Part shown: positions 52,625-62,451 of the stretch, piece by piece
How the letters are laid out: each line of letters begins with the position of its first letter
How positions within the stretch are numbered: the first letter of the stretch is position 1
NCBI RefSeq assembly: GCF_016756615.1
Contig: NZ_AP023262.1
Coordinates: 2,791,501-2,855,500, forward strand
Reading direction: 5' to 3'
From: Mesorhizobium sp. L-8-3
Lineage (GTDB): Bacteria > Pseudomonadota > Alphaproteobacteria > Rhizobiales > Rhizobiaceae
Length of the DNA stretch: 64,000 nt
The notes under the pieces: model-generated
The model's database searches: none
The model's input: the letters and a program-made list of their open reading frames with translations, nothing else
Told to the model about the DNA's origin: nothing
Program-made: the position numbers and the translations under genes

Positions 52625-54679
52625 ATGAACGCGCCACTCACCAAGGACCCGCTTCTCCAGCCTTACCGGCTAAAGCACCTGACCCTGAAGAACCGGCTCA
52701 TGTCGACAAGTCACGAGCCGGCCTATTCGGAGGATGGTCTGCCGAAGGAGCGTTATCGGCTCTACCACGCCGAGAAAGCCAAGGGCGGCATTGCGCTGAC
52801 CATGACTGCCGGCTCGGCAATCGTTTCGCGTGACAGCCCGGCGGCCTTTGGCAATCTGCATGCATATCGCGATGACATTGTGCCATGGCTTCGAGACCTC
52901 GCCGACCAGTGCCACGAGTATGACTGCAAGGTGATGATCCAGATCACCCATCTCGGGCGTCGTACCGGCTGGAACAAGGCGGACTGGCTGCCGGTGCTCG
53001 CCCCTTCGCCGGTGCGTGAGCCGGCGCATCGCGCCTTTCCGAAGACGATGGAGGAATGGGACATCGACCGCATCGTCGCCGACTATGCGAGTGCGGCCCA
53101 ACGCATGCAGGCAGCCGGTCTCGATGGCATAGAGTTCGAGTCCTACGGTCACCTGATGGATGGGTTCTGGTCGCCGCTGACCAACCAGCGTGACGACGAG
53201 TTCGGGGGCACGCTCGACAACCGGCTGCGCTTTACCTGGAGGGTCATCGACGCCGTGCGCGCGGCCGTGGGTGCGGATTTCATCGTCGGGATCCGCATGG
53301 TGGCCGACGAGGACATCGAAAACGGATTGACCAAGGCCGAAGGCATCGAGATCGCCCGGCGATTGGCTTCGTCGGGCAAGTTCGACTTCCTCAACATCAT
53401 CCGCGGCACGATCGAAACAGACGCTTCGCTGACCAAGGTGATACCGATCACCGGCATGCGCTCGTCTCCTTCGCTCGACTTTGCCGGAGAAGTGCGGGAA
53501 GCAACCAGGTTCCCGGTGTTCCACGCCGCGCGTATCGCCGACGTTGCGACAGCGCGCCATGCGATCGCCACCGGCAAGCTTGACATGGTGGGGATGACGC
53601 GTCCGCACATCGCCGACCCTTACATCGCGCGGAAGGTGATGGCTGGCGACGAGCACCGCATCCGCCCCTGCGTCGGCGCCACCTACTGTCTTGATCGCAT
53701 CTATGAAGGCGGAGAGGCACTCTGCATCCACAATGCCGCGACCGGCCGCGAGGCGACGATCCCGCACGTGATTGCGCGCTCTGACGGGGCGCTCAAGAAG
53801 GTGGTGATCGTCGGCGCCGGTCCGGCAGGCCTGGAAGCCGCCCGTGTGGCAGCCGAGCGCGGTCATTCCGTCACCGTACTCGAAGCCTCCGGCCAAGCGG
53901 GCGGCCAGATCAGGCTGGCCGTGCAGAACCCCCGCCGCAAGGAACTGATCGGCATCGTCGACTGGCGCCTGGCGGAACTGGAGCGTCTCGGCGTGGACAT
54001 CCGCTACGACGTCTGGGCGGAAGCTGCCGACGTGAATGCGCTCGATCCCGATGTCGTGATCGTCGCGACGGGCGGGCTGCCGCAGAATCCGCCACTCGAA
54101 CACGGTGACGACCTTGTCGTCTCCAGCTGGGACATCCTGTCCGGCAGTGTGAAGCCGGCCGAGAATGTGCTGCTCTACGACGACAATGGCGGTCATCCGG
54201 GGATGAGCGCAGCGGAGGTGATCGCCAACGCGGGATCGATCCTGGAACTTGTCTCGCCCGAGCGTTTCTTCGCTCCGGAAATGGGCGGCATGAACCATGT
54301 CCCCTACATGCAAGCCTTCCACGAGAAGGGTGTCCGGATCACGATCAATACGCGCGTCAGATCTATCCGCCGCGAGGGCAATAAGCTCGTCGCCACGCTG
54401 GGCTCCGATTTCGCCAAGGAATGGAGCGCGGAGCGACGCGTCGACCAGATCGTGATGGAGCACGGGACGATGCCGCTCGAAGACCTGTACTTCGCGCTGA
54501 AGCCGGCATCCAGGAACCTTGGCGCGGTCGATTACGACGCGCTCGTCAATGGCGGCGATGCTTTCCCCGCCCGCCAACCCGCCGCGGCCTATACGCTGTT
54601 CCGCATTGGCGATGCAGTTGCCTCCCGCAACATCCACGCCGCCATCTATGACGGCATTCGGTATGCTTTGAGGCTGTGA
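52625..54679 (+). CDS. OYE/TMADH-family demethylase, N-methylproline demethylase-like
   Basis: The 684-residue protein has an OYE-like barrel (LLQPYRLKHLTLKNRLMSTSHEP) and a C-terminal FAD/NAD domain (VVIVGAGPAGLEAARVAAERGH). It resembles proteins annotated as stachydrine or N-methylproline demethylase. Its cysteine region is CVGATYCLDRIYEGGEALC: spacing C-x5-C-x11-C, one cysteine fewer than the CLSCNQMC motif of the paralogue at 47803. It lies between the mttB-like gene and a binding protein in one direction. The three-cysteine site suggests an altered or absent [4Fe-4S] ligand. Confidence 0.82.
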   Translation: MNAPLTKDPLLQPYRLKHLTLKNRLMSTSHEPAYSEDGLPKERYRLYHAEKAKGGIALTMTAGSAIVSRDSPAAFGNLHAYRDDIVPWLRDLADQCHEYDCKVMIQITHLGRRTGWNKADWLPVLAPSPVREPAHRAFPKTMEEWDIDRIVADYASAAQRMQAAGLDGIEFESYGHLMDGFWSPLTNQRDDEFGGTLDNRLRFTWRVIDAVRAAVGADFIVGIRMVADEDIENGLTKAEGIEIARRLASSGKFDFLNIIRGTIETDASLTKVIPITGMRSSPSLDFAGEVREATRFPVFHAARIADVATARHAIATGKLDMVGMTRPHIADPYIARKVMAGDEHRIRPCVGATYCLDRIYEGGEALCIHNAATGREATIPHVIARSDGALKKVVIVGAGPAGLEAARVAAERGHSVTVLEASGQAGGQIRLAVQNPRRKELIGIVDWRLAELERLGVDIRYDVWAEAADVNALDPDVVIVATGGLPQNPPLEHGDDLVVSSWDILSGSVKPAENVLLYDDNGGHPGMSAAEVIANAGSILELVSPERFFAPEMGGMNHVPYMQAFHEKGVRITINTRVRSIRREGNKLVATLGSDFAKEWSAERRVDQIVMEHGTMPLEDLYFALKPASRNLGAVDYDALVNGGDAFPARQPAAAYTLFRIGDAVASRNIHAAIYDGIRYALRL

Positions 54680-54736
54680 AGGGGGCAGGCTGAACCATGG
54701 GAATTCGGCAGGGATAACGCAAACAAGGAGGAGAGC

Positions 54737-56389
54737 ATGCGTTTCTTCAGGAGCAATGGCGACTGCGTCCCTCAGGCAATCGAGAAACTGACTTCAGAAG
54801 CCCGAGGTGGCCGCATGGATAGACGCGAGTTTCTTGCGCTCGCGAGCGCGATGGGGGCGTCGACTGCATTGGCGTACAGCATGGCAGGTCTGGTCGCACC
54901 GTCTCGGGCTGTCGCGCAGGAAGGCACGAAGGGCGGAACGTTGCGCGTTGCAATGGTAGTCAAGGAACAGAAGGACCCCCGTACCTATGACTGGGTGGAG
55001 ATGGCCAACATCTCCCGGACCTGGCTCGAACCTCTCGTTCGCTACACCCGAGAGTTCACCTTCGAGCCGGTGCTTCTGGACAGTTGGGAGGTCAATGACG
55101 ATGCCACAGGGTACGTGCTTCACGTTCGCAAGGGCGTGACCTGGAACAATGGCGACGAGTTCAACGCCGACGATGTCATCTATAACTTCAATCGCTGGTG
55201 CGACAAGAGCGCCGCGGGCAACTCAATGGCGGCGCGGGTCAACACTCTGATCGATCCAGCCTCTGGCAAGGCGCGCGAGGGGGCGATCACCAAAGTCGAC
55301 GATCATACGATCAGGCTTTCGCTCACGGCGTCCGACATTTCGATCATTCCTAACTTGACGGACTATCCCGCCTTGGTCGTGCACCGGAACTTCGATGCGG
55401 ACGGCGCCAACCCCATAGTGAAACCGATCGGTACAGGGGCCTTCGAACTCGTATCCTACGACGTCGGTCAGAAGGCGATCGTAAAGCGCCGCGAGAACGG
55501 TAAATGGTGGGGTGGAGAAGCTCTGCTCGATGGGGTCGAGTTCATCGATTACGGTACCGACCCGAACACAATGGCGAACGCCTTCGAGTCCGGCGAGGTC
55601 GACCTGAACAACGAAACAGGCGCGGAGTACGTCGACATTCTGGACGGGCTCGGCCTCAAGAAGACGGAAATCCAGACCGCTACAACGCTGGTCGCACGCA
55701 CCAACGTCACGCAGAAGCCTTACGATGACAAGCGCGTCCGCAATGCGTTGCAAATGGCAGTCGACAACAACGTCGTGCTTCAACTCGGCTATGCCGGGCG
55801 GGGCACGGTGGCCGAAAACCACCATGTCAGCCCGATCCATCCCGAATACGCCGAACTCCCCAAGAAGTCGCGCGATGCGGAAGGCGCCAGGAAGCTCCTG
55901 GCTGAGGCCGGACAGGCCGATTTCGAGCACGAATTGATCACCGTGGACGACGACTGGAACAAGAGCACCGGCGACGCTATCGCCGCCCAGCTGCGCGACG
56001 CCGGCATCAAGGTAAAGCGCACGGTTCTGCCCGGCTCGACCTTTTGGAACGACTGGACGAAATATCCGTACTCCTTGACCGTCTGGTATATGCGCCCGCT
56101 CGGGGTGCAGGTATTGGCGCTGGCCTATCGCTCGGGCGAGGCCTGGAACGAGACGGGCTACTCGAACCCGGACTTCGACAAGAAGCTGCAGGAAGCGCTG
56201 TCGATCAGCGATCCGGACAGGCGCCGCGAAGTGATGAAGGACGTCGAGACCATTATCCAGGACTCCGGCATTATCATCCAGCCGTATTGGCAGAAGCTAT
56301 ACAACCACATGAATGAGAAGGTGAAGAACTACTCGATCCATCCGACTTTCCAGATGGATCTTGAAAAGGTTTGGCTGGAACAGGCTTGA
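54737..56389 (+). CDS. Peptide/nickel-type ABC periplasmic binding protein with Tat-like signal
   Basis: The 550-residue protein is an SBP_bac_5 family (DppA/OppA-like) solute-binding protein, with [42 protein letters not shown] and a late [17 protein letters not shown] segment. The signal contains [11 protein letters not shown] at residues 28-38, the twin-arginine form, within an extended n-region. ATG 54737 follows a strong AAGGAGG; ATG 54815 would give the bare Tat signal. No permease or ATPase genes for it are in the window. It may bind the betaine or peptide used by the neighbouring demethylases. Confidence 0.83.
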   Translation: MRFFRSNGDCVPQAIEKLTSEARGGRMDRREFLALASAMGASTALAYSMAGLVAPSRAVAQEGTKGGTLRVAMVVKEQKDPRTYDWVEMANISRTWLEPLVRYTREFTFEPVLLDSWEVNDDATGYVLHVRKGVTWNNGDEFNADDVIYNFNRWCDKSAAGNSMAARVNTLIDPASGKAREGAITKVDDHTIRLSLTASDISIIPNLTDYPALVVHRNFDADGANPIVKPIGTGAFELVSYDVGQKAIVKRRENGKWWGGEALLDGVEFIDYGTDPNTMANAFESGEVDLNNETGAEYVDILDGLGLKKTEIQTATTLVARTNVTQKPYDDKRVRNALQMAVDNNVVLQLGYAGRGTVAENHHVSPIHPEYAELPKKSRDAEGARKLLAEAGQADFEHELITVDDDWNKSTGDAIAAQLRDAGIKVKRTVLPGSTFWNDWTKYPYSLTVWYMRPLGVQVLALAYRSGEAWNETGYSNPDFDKKLQEALSISDPDRRREVMKDVETIIQDSGIIIQPYWQKLYNHMNEKVKNYSIHPTFQMDLEKVWLEQA

Positions 56390-56478
56390 TTTAGTCTTTG
56401 GGAGCTCGACCAGCGAGTCGGCGCCATCGCGGATTGTGCCGGCTCCTATTCGTTCGTCGACTGCAAGGAGGGAAGAAA

Positions 56479-57168
56479 ATGTCCGACGAGATCATCCTGT
56501 CCGAGCTGTCCGACGACGAGCTCGTCCAGCAGATGCATGACGACCTCTATGACGGCCTGAAGGAAGAGATCGAGGAAGGCACGCAGATCCTGCTCGATCG
56601 CGGCTGGTTGCCCTACAAGGTGCTGACCGAGGCCCTGGTCGAAGGCATGCGCATCGTCGGCGAGGACTTTCGTGACGGCATCCTGTTCGTCCCCGAAGTG
56701 CTCCTGTCGGCCAACGCCATGAAGGCGGGCATGGCCATCCTGCGTCCGCTGCTTGCCGCCACCGGCGCACCCAAGCAGGGCAAGCTGGTGATCGGCACCG
56801 TGAAGGGCGACATCCACGACATCGGCAAGAACCTCGTCGGCATGATGATGGAAGGGGCCGGCTTCGACGTCATCGACCTCGGCATCAACAACCCGGTCGA
56901 GAACTACCTGAACGCCATCGAGGAGCACCAGCCCGACATCATCGGCATGTCGGCGCTGCTGACCACGACCATGCCATACATGAAGGTGGTGATCGACACG
57001 ATGAAGGAAAAGGGCATTCGCGACGACTACATCGTGCTGGTGGGCGGCGCGCCGCTCAACGAGGAGTTCGGCAGGGCCGTCGGCGCCGACGCCTATTGCC
57101 GCGACGCCGCAGTTGCGGTGGAAACAGCCAAGGACTTCGTCAATCGCAAGCACAACTTGCGACAATAG
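56479..57168 (+). CDS. Corrinoid protein, MttC/MtbC type
   Basis: The 229-residue protein has an N-terminal helical cap (residues about 10-90, ILLDRGWLPYKVLTEALVEGMRIVG) and a C-terminal B12 domain with GTVKGDIHDIGKNLVGMMMEGAGF, where the histidine of D-x-H-x-x-G is the lower cobalt ligand. It accepts a methyl group from the MttB-like enzyme. AAGGAGGGA precedes ATG 56479. The methyl acceptor step (a pterin-binding methyltransferase) and a reductive activator such as RamA are not encoded in this window. Confidence 0.9.
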   Translation: MSDEIILSELSDDELVQQMHDDLYDGLKEEIEEGTQILLDRGWLPYKVLTEALVEGMRIVGEDFRDGILFVPEVLLSANAMKAGMAILRPLLAATGAPKQGKLVIGTVKGDIHDIGKNLVGMMMEGAGFDVIDLGINNPVENYLNAIEEHQPDIIGMSALLTTTMPYMKVVIDTMKEKGIRDDYIVLVGGAPLNEEFGRAVGADAYCRDAAVAVETAKDFVNRKHNLRQ

Positions 57169-57411
57169 CGGCTTCTTGGGTCGTCAGTTGCTCGACGTCT
57201 CAGACCACGCTTGCATCGCACAGGCATCGCGTTCCGCCGAGATGCCGCAGCGAGGCCCAAGACTGATATTCAGCTGATCAATGGCGATGACTGCACCAAG
57301 TGCAAAGTTCCACCTTATGAAGCCGTTGCAATCGTATCTGCTTCTGGTGTCGCGGAATCGGCGACCGTGTCGTGGAATGGGGTCGCTTTTCAAACCGCCT
57401 GCGGAGTTGAT

Positions 57412-58386
57412 TCAACCCGCGATATCGATGATGCCGCAGTCGCCGGTCGTCGTGCCGAATACCAGGCGGCGGCCTTCGTCGTCCCACATCATCGAGGTGA
57501 CGGCGCCCTTGCCCGGCCGGCGGAGCAGCACTTCCTTGGCGTCGGCGAAACGCGCTGCAAGCACCATGCCGTCCTCATAGCCGATCGCCACGATGTCCTC
57601 TGCGGGATGGCAGGCGACCGATGTGACCATGGTGTTGCCGCGGGTGCCGAGTTCGAGCGGCGCCTTGCCCATCGGGCCGTCCTTGCCCTGGAAGGGCCAG
57701 ACGACTGCCGCCGGCGCGCCCGAACTCGCCAGCCATTTGCCCTTGGCGCTCCAGGAGAGGCTTTTGACCTTGGCCGGATAGCCGGACATGCGCATATGCT
57801 TGCCGTCGGCGAGCTTCCAGCCGTGGAGCGCGTTCTCCTGCATGGTGGTGACGACGAAACTGCCGTCGGGCGAGAAGGTGATGCCGGTGTGGGCGCCGGC
57901 CCATTCGAGCTCGGCCGGCTTGCCTTCGCTGGCCGGGAAATGCAGCGTGGCGCCATTGTAGCGGGCGACGCCGAAACGCATGCCTTTCGGCGAGAAAGCG
58001 AGGCCCTCGACCGAGCGCGGATGCGCGAACTCCCTGGTCTTGCCGTCGGCGAAACGCACGGTTGCATTGCGGCCGCTGGCGAAGGCGAGCGCGCCTTGCG
58101 GGCCGGCGGCGATGCTTGTCACCCATTTGCGGCCCAGTTCGGCGAGCACGGCCACGGAGCCGTCAAGCGAGAGTGCGCAGACCTTGCCGTCCTCGCCGCC
58201 GCTGACCAGGCGCTTGCCGGGGGCATCGGCGACGGCGCAGAGCAGGCCATCATGAATGGTGGCCGATTTGCTGCCGTGGTCGAGCCAATGGACCGTACCG
58301 TCGGCCATCGCGAAGAACGGCACGCCGCCGATGAAGGCAGCCGTGACGCAATGGCCATCGAGATCGAGCGGGGCAACGGTGGGCAT
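57412..58386 (-). CDS. WD40 beta-propeller protein associated with a CobW-family GTPase
   Basis: The 324-residue protein shows repeated WD40-like blades, for example GTVHWLDHGSKSATIHDG, GPQGALAFASGRNATVRFADG and SLSWSAKGKWLASSGAPAAV. It likely folds as a seven-bladed propeller. It follows the cobW-like gene by 82 bp in the same direction, an arrangement that suggests a shared role in metal supply. No signal peptide is seen. The function is unknown. ATG 58386 is chosen because upstream residues in the frame are not protein-like. Confidence 0.75.
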   Translation of the reverse strand: MPTVAPLDLDGHCVTAAFIGGVPFFAMADGTVHWLDHGSKSATIHDGLLCAVADAPGKRLVSGGEDGKVCALSLDGSVAVLAELGRKWVTSIAAGPQGALAFASGRNATVRFADGKTREFAHPRSVEGLAFSPKGMRFGVARYNGATLHFPASEGKPAELEWAGAHTGITFSPDGSFVVTTMQENALHGWKLADGKHMRMSGYPAKVKSLSWSAKGKWLASSGAPAAVVWPFQGKDGPMGKAPLELGTRGNTMVTSVACHPAEDIVAIGYEDGMVLAARFADAKEVLLRRPGKGAVTSMMWDDEGRRLVFGTTTGDCGIIDIAG

Positions 58387-58468
58387 CAGTGAGCGCAGTC
58401 CATTCCGATGAGCGAAGCTTGGTCGGACGGGGTCTGGACGAGCATGCGGCCTGATGTCAACCGAAAGC

Positions 58469-59515
58469 TCAAGCCTGGCAGGCTTCGAAGCTCTTCCGCA
58501 GCCTTTCCTCGTCCAGCTTGCGGCCGATGAAGACCAGCCGGCTCTCGTGCTTTTCGCCATCCTTCCAGGCGCGCTGATGGTCGCCCTCGACGATCATGTG
58601 AACGCCCTGGATCACGTAGCGATCCGGATCGTCCTTGATCGCGATGATACCTTTGAGGCGCAGGATGTTCGGGCCTTCGAGCTGCGTGACCTTCTCGATC
58701 CAGGGGAAGAACTTCTTGGGATCCATCTCGCCGCCGCGCAACGAGACCGACTGGACCGTCACGTCGTGGATAGGCGAAGCGTGATGGTGATGATGGTCGT
58801 GATCATGATGGTGGTGGTGATGGTCATGATCCTGGTGATCATGATCGTGGTCATGATCGTGGGCGTCGAGGAAATGCGGGTCGTTCTCAAGCGCACGGCT
58901 CAAGTCGAAGGCGCCGCGGTCGAGCACCTCTTCGAGCTTCACGCCGGCACGCTCCGTGCGATGGATCCTCGCGCCCGGATTGATGGCACGCACCGCCGCC
59001 TCGACATCGCCCAGTTCCTGCGGGGTGACGAGGTCGGTCTTGTTGAGCACGACGACATCGGCAAAGGCGATCTGGTCCTCGGCCTCGTGCGTGTCCTTTA
59101 GGCGCAGCGGCAGGTGCTTGGCGTCGACCAGCGCCACGACCGCGTCGAGCTTGGTCTTGGAGCGGACGTCGTCGTCCATGAAGAAGGTCTGGGCCACGGG
59201 AACGGGGTCGGCAAGGCCGGTGGTCTCCACCAGTATCGCATCGAAACGGCCGGGGCGGCGCATCAGCCCCTCGACGGTGCGGATCAGGTCGCCTCGCACC
59301 GTGCAGCATACGCAGCCATTGTTCATCTCGTAGATTTCCTCGTCGGATTCCACGATCAGGTCGTTGTCGATGCCGATCTCGCCGAACTCGTTGACGATGA
59401 CGGCATAACGCTTGCCGTGGTTTTCGGAGAGGATGCGGTTGAGCAGGGTCGTCTTCCCCGCACCCAGATAGCCGGTCAGCACGGTTACGGGGATCTGCGT
59501 CTGAGCTTCGCTCAT
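58469..59515 (-). CDS. CobW/COG0523-family GTPase (metal chaperone) with histidine-rich segment
   Basis: The 348-residue GTPase has Walker A GYLGAGKTT, the metal motif CVCC in NNGCVCCTVRGDLIR, ETTGLADP and the NKTD base-recognition motif. A histidine/aspartate-rich stretch around residues 218-242 (blocks such as HDHDHDH and DHHHHHHDH) separates the GTPase and the C-terminal CobW domain. Such proteins deliver or allocate zinc or cobalt. Corrinoid use nearby could hint at cobalt, but the family more often handles zinc. Confidence 0.9.
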   Translation of the reverse strand: MSEAQTQIPVTVLTGYLGAGKTTLLNRILSENHGKRYAVIVNEFGEIGIDNDLIVESDEEIYEMNNGCVCCTVRGDLIRTVEGLMRRPGRFDAILVETTGLADPVPVAQTFFMDDDVRSKTKLDAVVALVDAKHLPLRLKDTHEAEDQIAFADVVVLNKTDLVTPQELGDVEAAVRAINPGARIHRTERAGVKLEEVLDRGAFDLSRALENDPHFLDAHDHDHDHDHQDHDHHHHHHDHDHHHHHASPIHDVTVQSVSLRGGEMDPKKFFPWIEKVTQLEGPNILRLKGIIAIKDDPDRYVIQGVHMIVEGDHQRAWKDGEKHESRLVFIGRKLDEERLRKSFEACQA

Positions 59516-59916
59516 GGTTGCACTCTCGGATTGGATGGCGGTGTGGCCACCCATATAGGATGGGGCTGCCGGATTTGCACGTGGGAATCCCAAGGGGCTT
59601 GGGGCCAACTGACTCAGTCGTCTGCCCGGCGCGTTTGCGGCGTGATCGAAATTGGCGGCGCACATCGTCCGGGCGATCCGGCGCCGCGATAGGGTTCCGT
59701 CGGCGGTGGCCACGACGCTGCTACGCCGTGGCTGTCGCCGAGCGGGAGGCGGAACTGCTGCTGGCATGCGCCGCAGCGCCCGTCCGGTAGCCGACCATGC
59801 CGCCTGTTCCCGTTGCGGAAACATGACTTTCAGCCACAAGATTTTTTCTGGCCACAGTCCCAAACCGCGATCCCTGATCGTCACACTGGTGAGCGGACAG
59901 AAGAACCCCGCTCCGA
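59516..59916. other. Divergent intergenic region, no gene recognised
   Basis: About 400 bp separate the GTPase gene and the TonB receptor gene. No coding sequence could be supported on either strand, including fecI or fecR. No clear Fur or Zur box was found by eye. An A/T-rich island around 59827-59855 (AAGATTTTTTCTGG) is a possible promoter location. Confidence 0.4.
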
Positions 59917-62397
59917 GTGATCGACCGCGGCGCCTTGAACGCCGCCAGAACGGGGGCTGTAGTGGCTGGACCAGGACTGACGACGACAAACCCTGCGAGT
60001 GCGGCCGGCAGGCGGCGCCTGGCCCTCCTGGCCGGCACCATGCTGGCTTTCGGCTGGACGGTTCCGGCCGCCGCGCAAACCGCGGCCGCCGCGCAGACCG
60101 CGCAGCAATCGATTTCCGTTCCCGCGGGCTCGCTGACCCCCGCTCTCAATCGGCTCGCCGCGCAGTCGGGTCTGCAGATCCTGTTTGATGCGAACCTCGC
60201 TCGCGGCAAGACCACGCAAGGCGTCAGCGGCAATCTCACGCCTTCCCAGGCGCTTGAGGCTGTCCTGGCCGGCACGGGCTTGAGCGCGCGCTTCGCCGGC
60301 GGCAATCAGGTTGTGCTCAGCAACGATACCGCTTCCGCCAACGACGTCGGCTATGCCGCAGGCGAGCATGGGACGACGATCCTCGACCCTATCGTGATCT
60401 ATGGCTCCAAGAACGCAACGACCCTCGACGCCACGACCGCGAGCGTTGGCATCGTCACAGCCAAAGACATCGAAGATGGCCAGATCAGGCACACGCAGGG
60501 TACCTTCCGGCGCCTTGCGAATGTGGAGGACAGCGCGACGGTGAATTCCGGCTTTGTCATCCGCGGCGTGAGTTCCGAAGGTTTCGTTCCATCCGGCGGG
60601 CCGGCCGGCTCCCTCTATTTCGATGGCATCCTCCAGACCCGCTACAATGCGCGTTTCGGTGCAAGGAACCTCTGGGATGCGCAACAGGTCGAGGTCTATC
60701 GCGGCCCGCAATCGACGCTATCCGGCCGCGCCGCCATGATCGGAGCGATCTACGTCAAATCGAAGGATCCCACCTTCGAGAGGGAAGTCGAACTGTCGGG
60801 CACTGTCGGCAGCAACGATCTGGTGGGCGCCGGGTTCGTCGTGAATACGCCGCTTGCGGAGGATCAGGTCGCGCTGCGCATAGCGGGCGCGTTCGAGCGT
60901 TCCCATACGGACGTGAGCTACTCGAATTTCAGCCACTACGCCGGCTATGACGATCTGACCACGGATATCAGCGGGACCATTCGCGCCAAGCTGCTCATTA
61001 CGCCGTCGGAAATGCCGGATACCCGCGCCCTGCTGACCTATGCCTATTCAAAGGACCGGCCGAACGACCGGTTGGTCGGTCTCTACGACGGGCGCGGGGA
61101 TTTCAACAACAATCCTGACACCTACACGGAATTCCGCGCCACGGAGGTCCACAACGCAGGCCTCGAGATTACCCACGATTTCTCCGAAGCGCTGCGGTTC
61201 ACCTCGCTGACCGGCCTCTCCTACGGCATCAACACGCGCAGCTCCGTCGATGCGGACACGCCCGGTTATGTCACCGGGATCTGGGGTACGGACGACGATT
61301 CGATCTTCACCCAGGAGATGCGCCTGAACTACGAAGCCGACCGCTGGCGATGGGTAGCTGGCGTCTTCGGGAGCTATCAGGTCTTTGACGGCGCGTCGCG
61401 CTTCATAGCAGATGTGCCGTTCTACGGGCTAGTCCAACTGGACGACGATCAGAACCGCACAACGTCGAACCTGGCTGTGTTCGGCGAGGCGACCTTTGAA
61501 TTCGCACCCACCTGGTTCGTCACCGTGGGGGGACGACTGGATTATCTCGAGGAGACGAACACCGAGCTGAACTCCCTCGTATTCTACGGGATGGATCCGG
61601 CCTTGACCGGGGACCCGGCATCCTTCGACGAGTTGAATTTTGTGCCGAAGATCGGCCTGTCAAAGGAATTCGGTGACTACCACACGGTTGGTCTAACATA
61701 TACGCAGGGCTTCCGCTCGGGCGGTTCCTATGTCGACCGTCAGGATCCCGAGAACTTCCAACTTGTAACCTACGATCCGGAATACTCGCAAAGCTACGAG
61801 CTGTCCTATAAGGGACGCCTGCTGGACGACCGGCTTATCCTCAACGCCAATCTCTTCTACACGAAGTATGAGGACCAGCAGATCGAAATCCGCCCGTTCT
61901 CGACCATTCCCGGCTATCGCAGGACGGAGAATGCCGCGTCCTCGCGAGCATGGGGTTTCGAAATCGAGCCGACCTGGCAGGTCACCGATCAGTTCTCGGC
62001 ATTCGCTTCGCTTGGATATGTGAACACAAAGTTCCTCGAATTCGATCACGCCAGCCTGGGCGATCAATCCGGTGAAGCCTTCCCGGAAGCGCCGGAATGG
62101 ACGTTCGCCTTCGGTGGTCGATATGAATTCCAGAATGGGGCCTTTGTCGGCGGCGACGCCAAGTACACCGGCGACTACAATTCCCGCTTCGGCACGGGCG
62201 GCATGTACAGGATCGACTCGCGCTTCATCGTGAATGCACAAGCCGGCTTCAAGAAGAACAATTGGGAGATCACAGCCTTTGTGGACAATCTCACCGACGA
62301 GAAATACTTCACCATTGTCGATCCGGATGCGCCGCTTCCTTTCGCCCAGGCTGGACTGCGGCGATCGTTTGGGCTGAACGTTCGAACAAAATTCTGA
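59917..62397 (+). CDS. TonB-dependent siderophore receptor with N-terminal STN domain
   Basis: The 826-residue outer-membrane protein has a signal peptide (RRRLALLAGTMLAFGWTVPAAAQ), an STN domain (SISVPAGSLTPALNRLAAQSGLQILFDANL), a likely TonB box near DPIVIYGSK, a plug with YRGPQSTLSGRAAMIGAIYVKSKDP, and a C-terminal beta-barrel ending with aromatic-rich strands and GLNVRTKF. Siderophore uptake fits the following ABC genes. STN domains usually signal to a FecR-type anti-sigma factor, but none is present near. The GTG start at 59917 has a weak ribosome site; a later GTG near 59962 is possible. Confidence 0.87.
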   Translation: MIDRGALNAARTGAVVAGPGLTTTNPASAAGRRRLALLAGTMLAFGWTVPAAAQTAAAAQTAQQSISVPAGSLTPALNRLAAQSGLQILFDANLARGKTTQGVSGNLTPSQALEAVLAGTGLSARFAGGNQVVLSNDTASANDVGYAAGEHGTTILDPIVIYGSKNATTLDATTASVGIVTAKDIEDGQIRHTQGTFRRLANVEDSATVNSGFVIRGVSSEGFVPSGGPAGSLYFDGILQTRYNARFGARNLWDAQQVEVYRGPQSTLSGRAAMIGAIYVKSKDPTFEREVELSGTVGSNDLVGAGFVVNTPLAEDQVALRIAGAFERSHTDVSYSNFSHYAGYDDLTTDISGTIRAKLLITPSEMPDTRALLTYAYSKDRPNDRLVGLYDGRGDFNNNPDTYTEFRATEVHNAGLEITHDFSEALRFTSLTGLSYGINTRSSVDADTPGYVTGIWGTDDDSIFTQEMRLNYEADRWRWVAGVFGSYQVFDGASRFIADVPFYGLVQLDDDQNRTTSNLAVFGEATFEFAPTWFVTVGGRLDYLEETNTELNSLVFYGMDPALTGDPASFDELNFVPKIGLSKEFGDYHTVGLTYTQGFRSGGSYVDRQDPENFQLVTYDPEYSQSYELSYKGRLLDDRLILNANLFYTKYEDQQIEIRPFSTIPGYRRTENAASSRAWGFEIEPTWQVTDQFSAFASLGYVNTKFLEFDHASLGDQSGEAFPEAPEWTFAFGGRYEFQNGAFVGGDAKYTGDYNSRFGTGGMYRIDSRFIVNAQAGFKKNNWEITAFVDNLTDEKYFTIVDPDAPLPFAQAGLRRSFGLNVRTKF

Positions 62398-62451
62398 TGA
62401 CGTCCGGCTGCGGGGCGAAAGCCCGCAACCGCTTCTACGGGTCAATTCGAC

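Noticed and set aside
57169..57411. Possible transposase relic between corrinoid gene and WD40 gene
   Set aside because: Short frames on both strands show no recognisable transposase motif or terminal inverted repeats.
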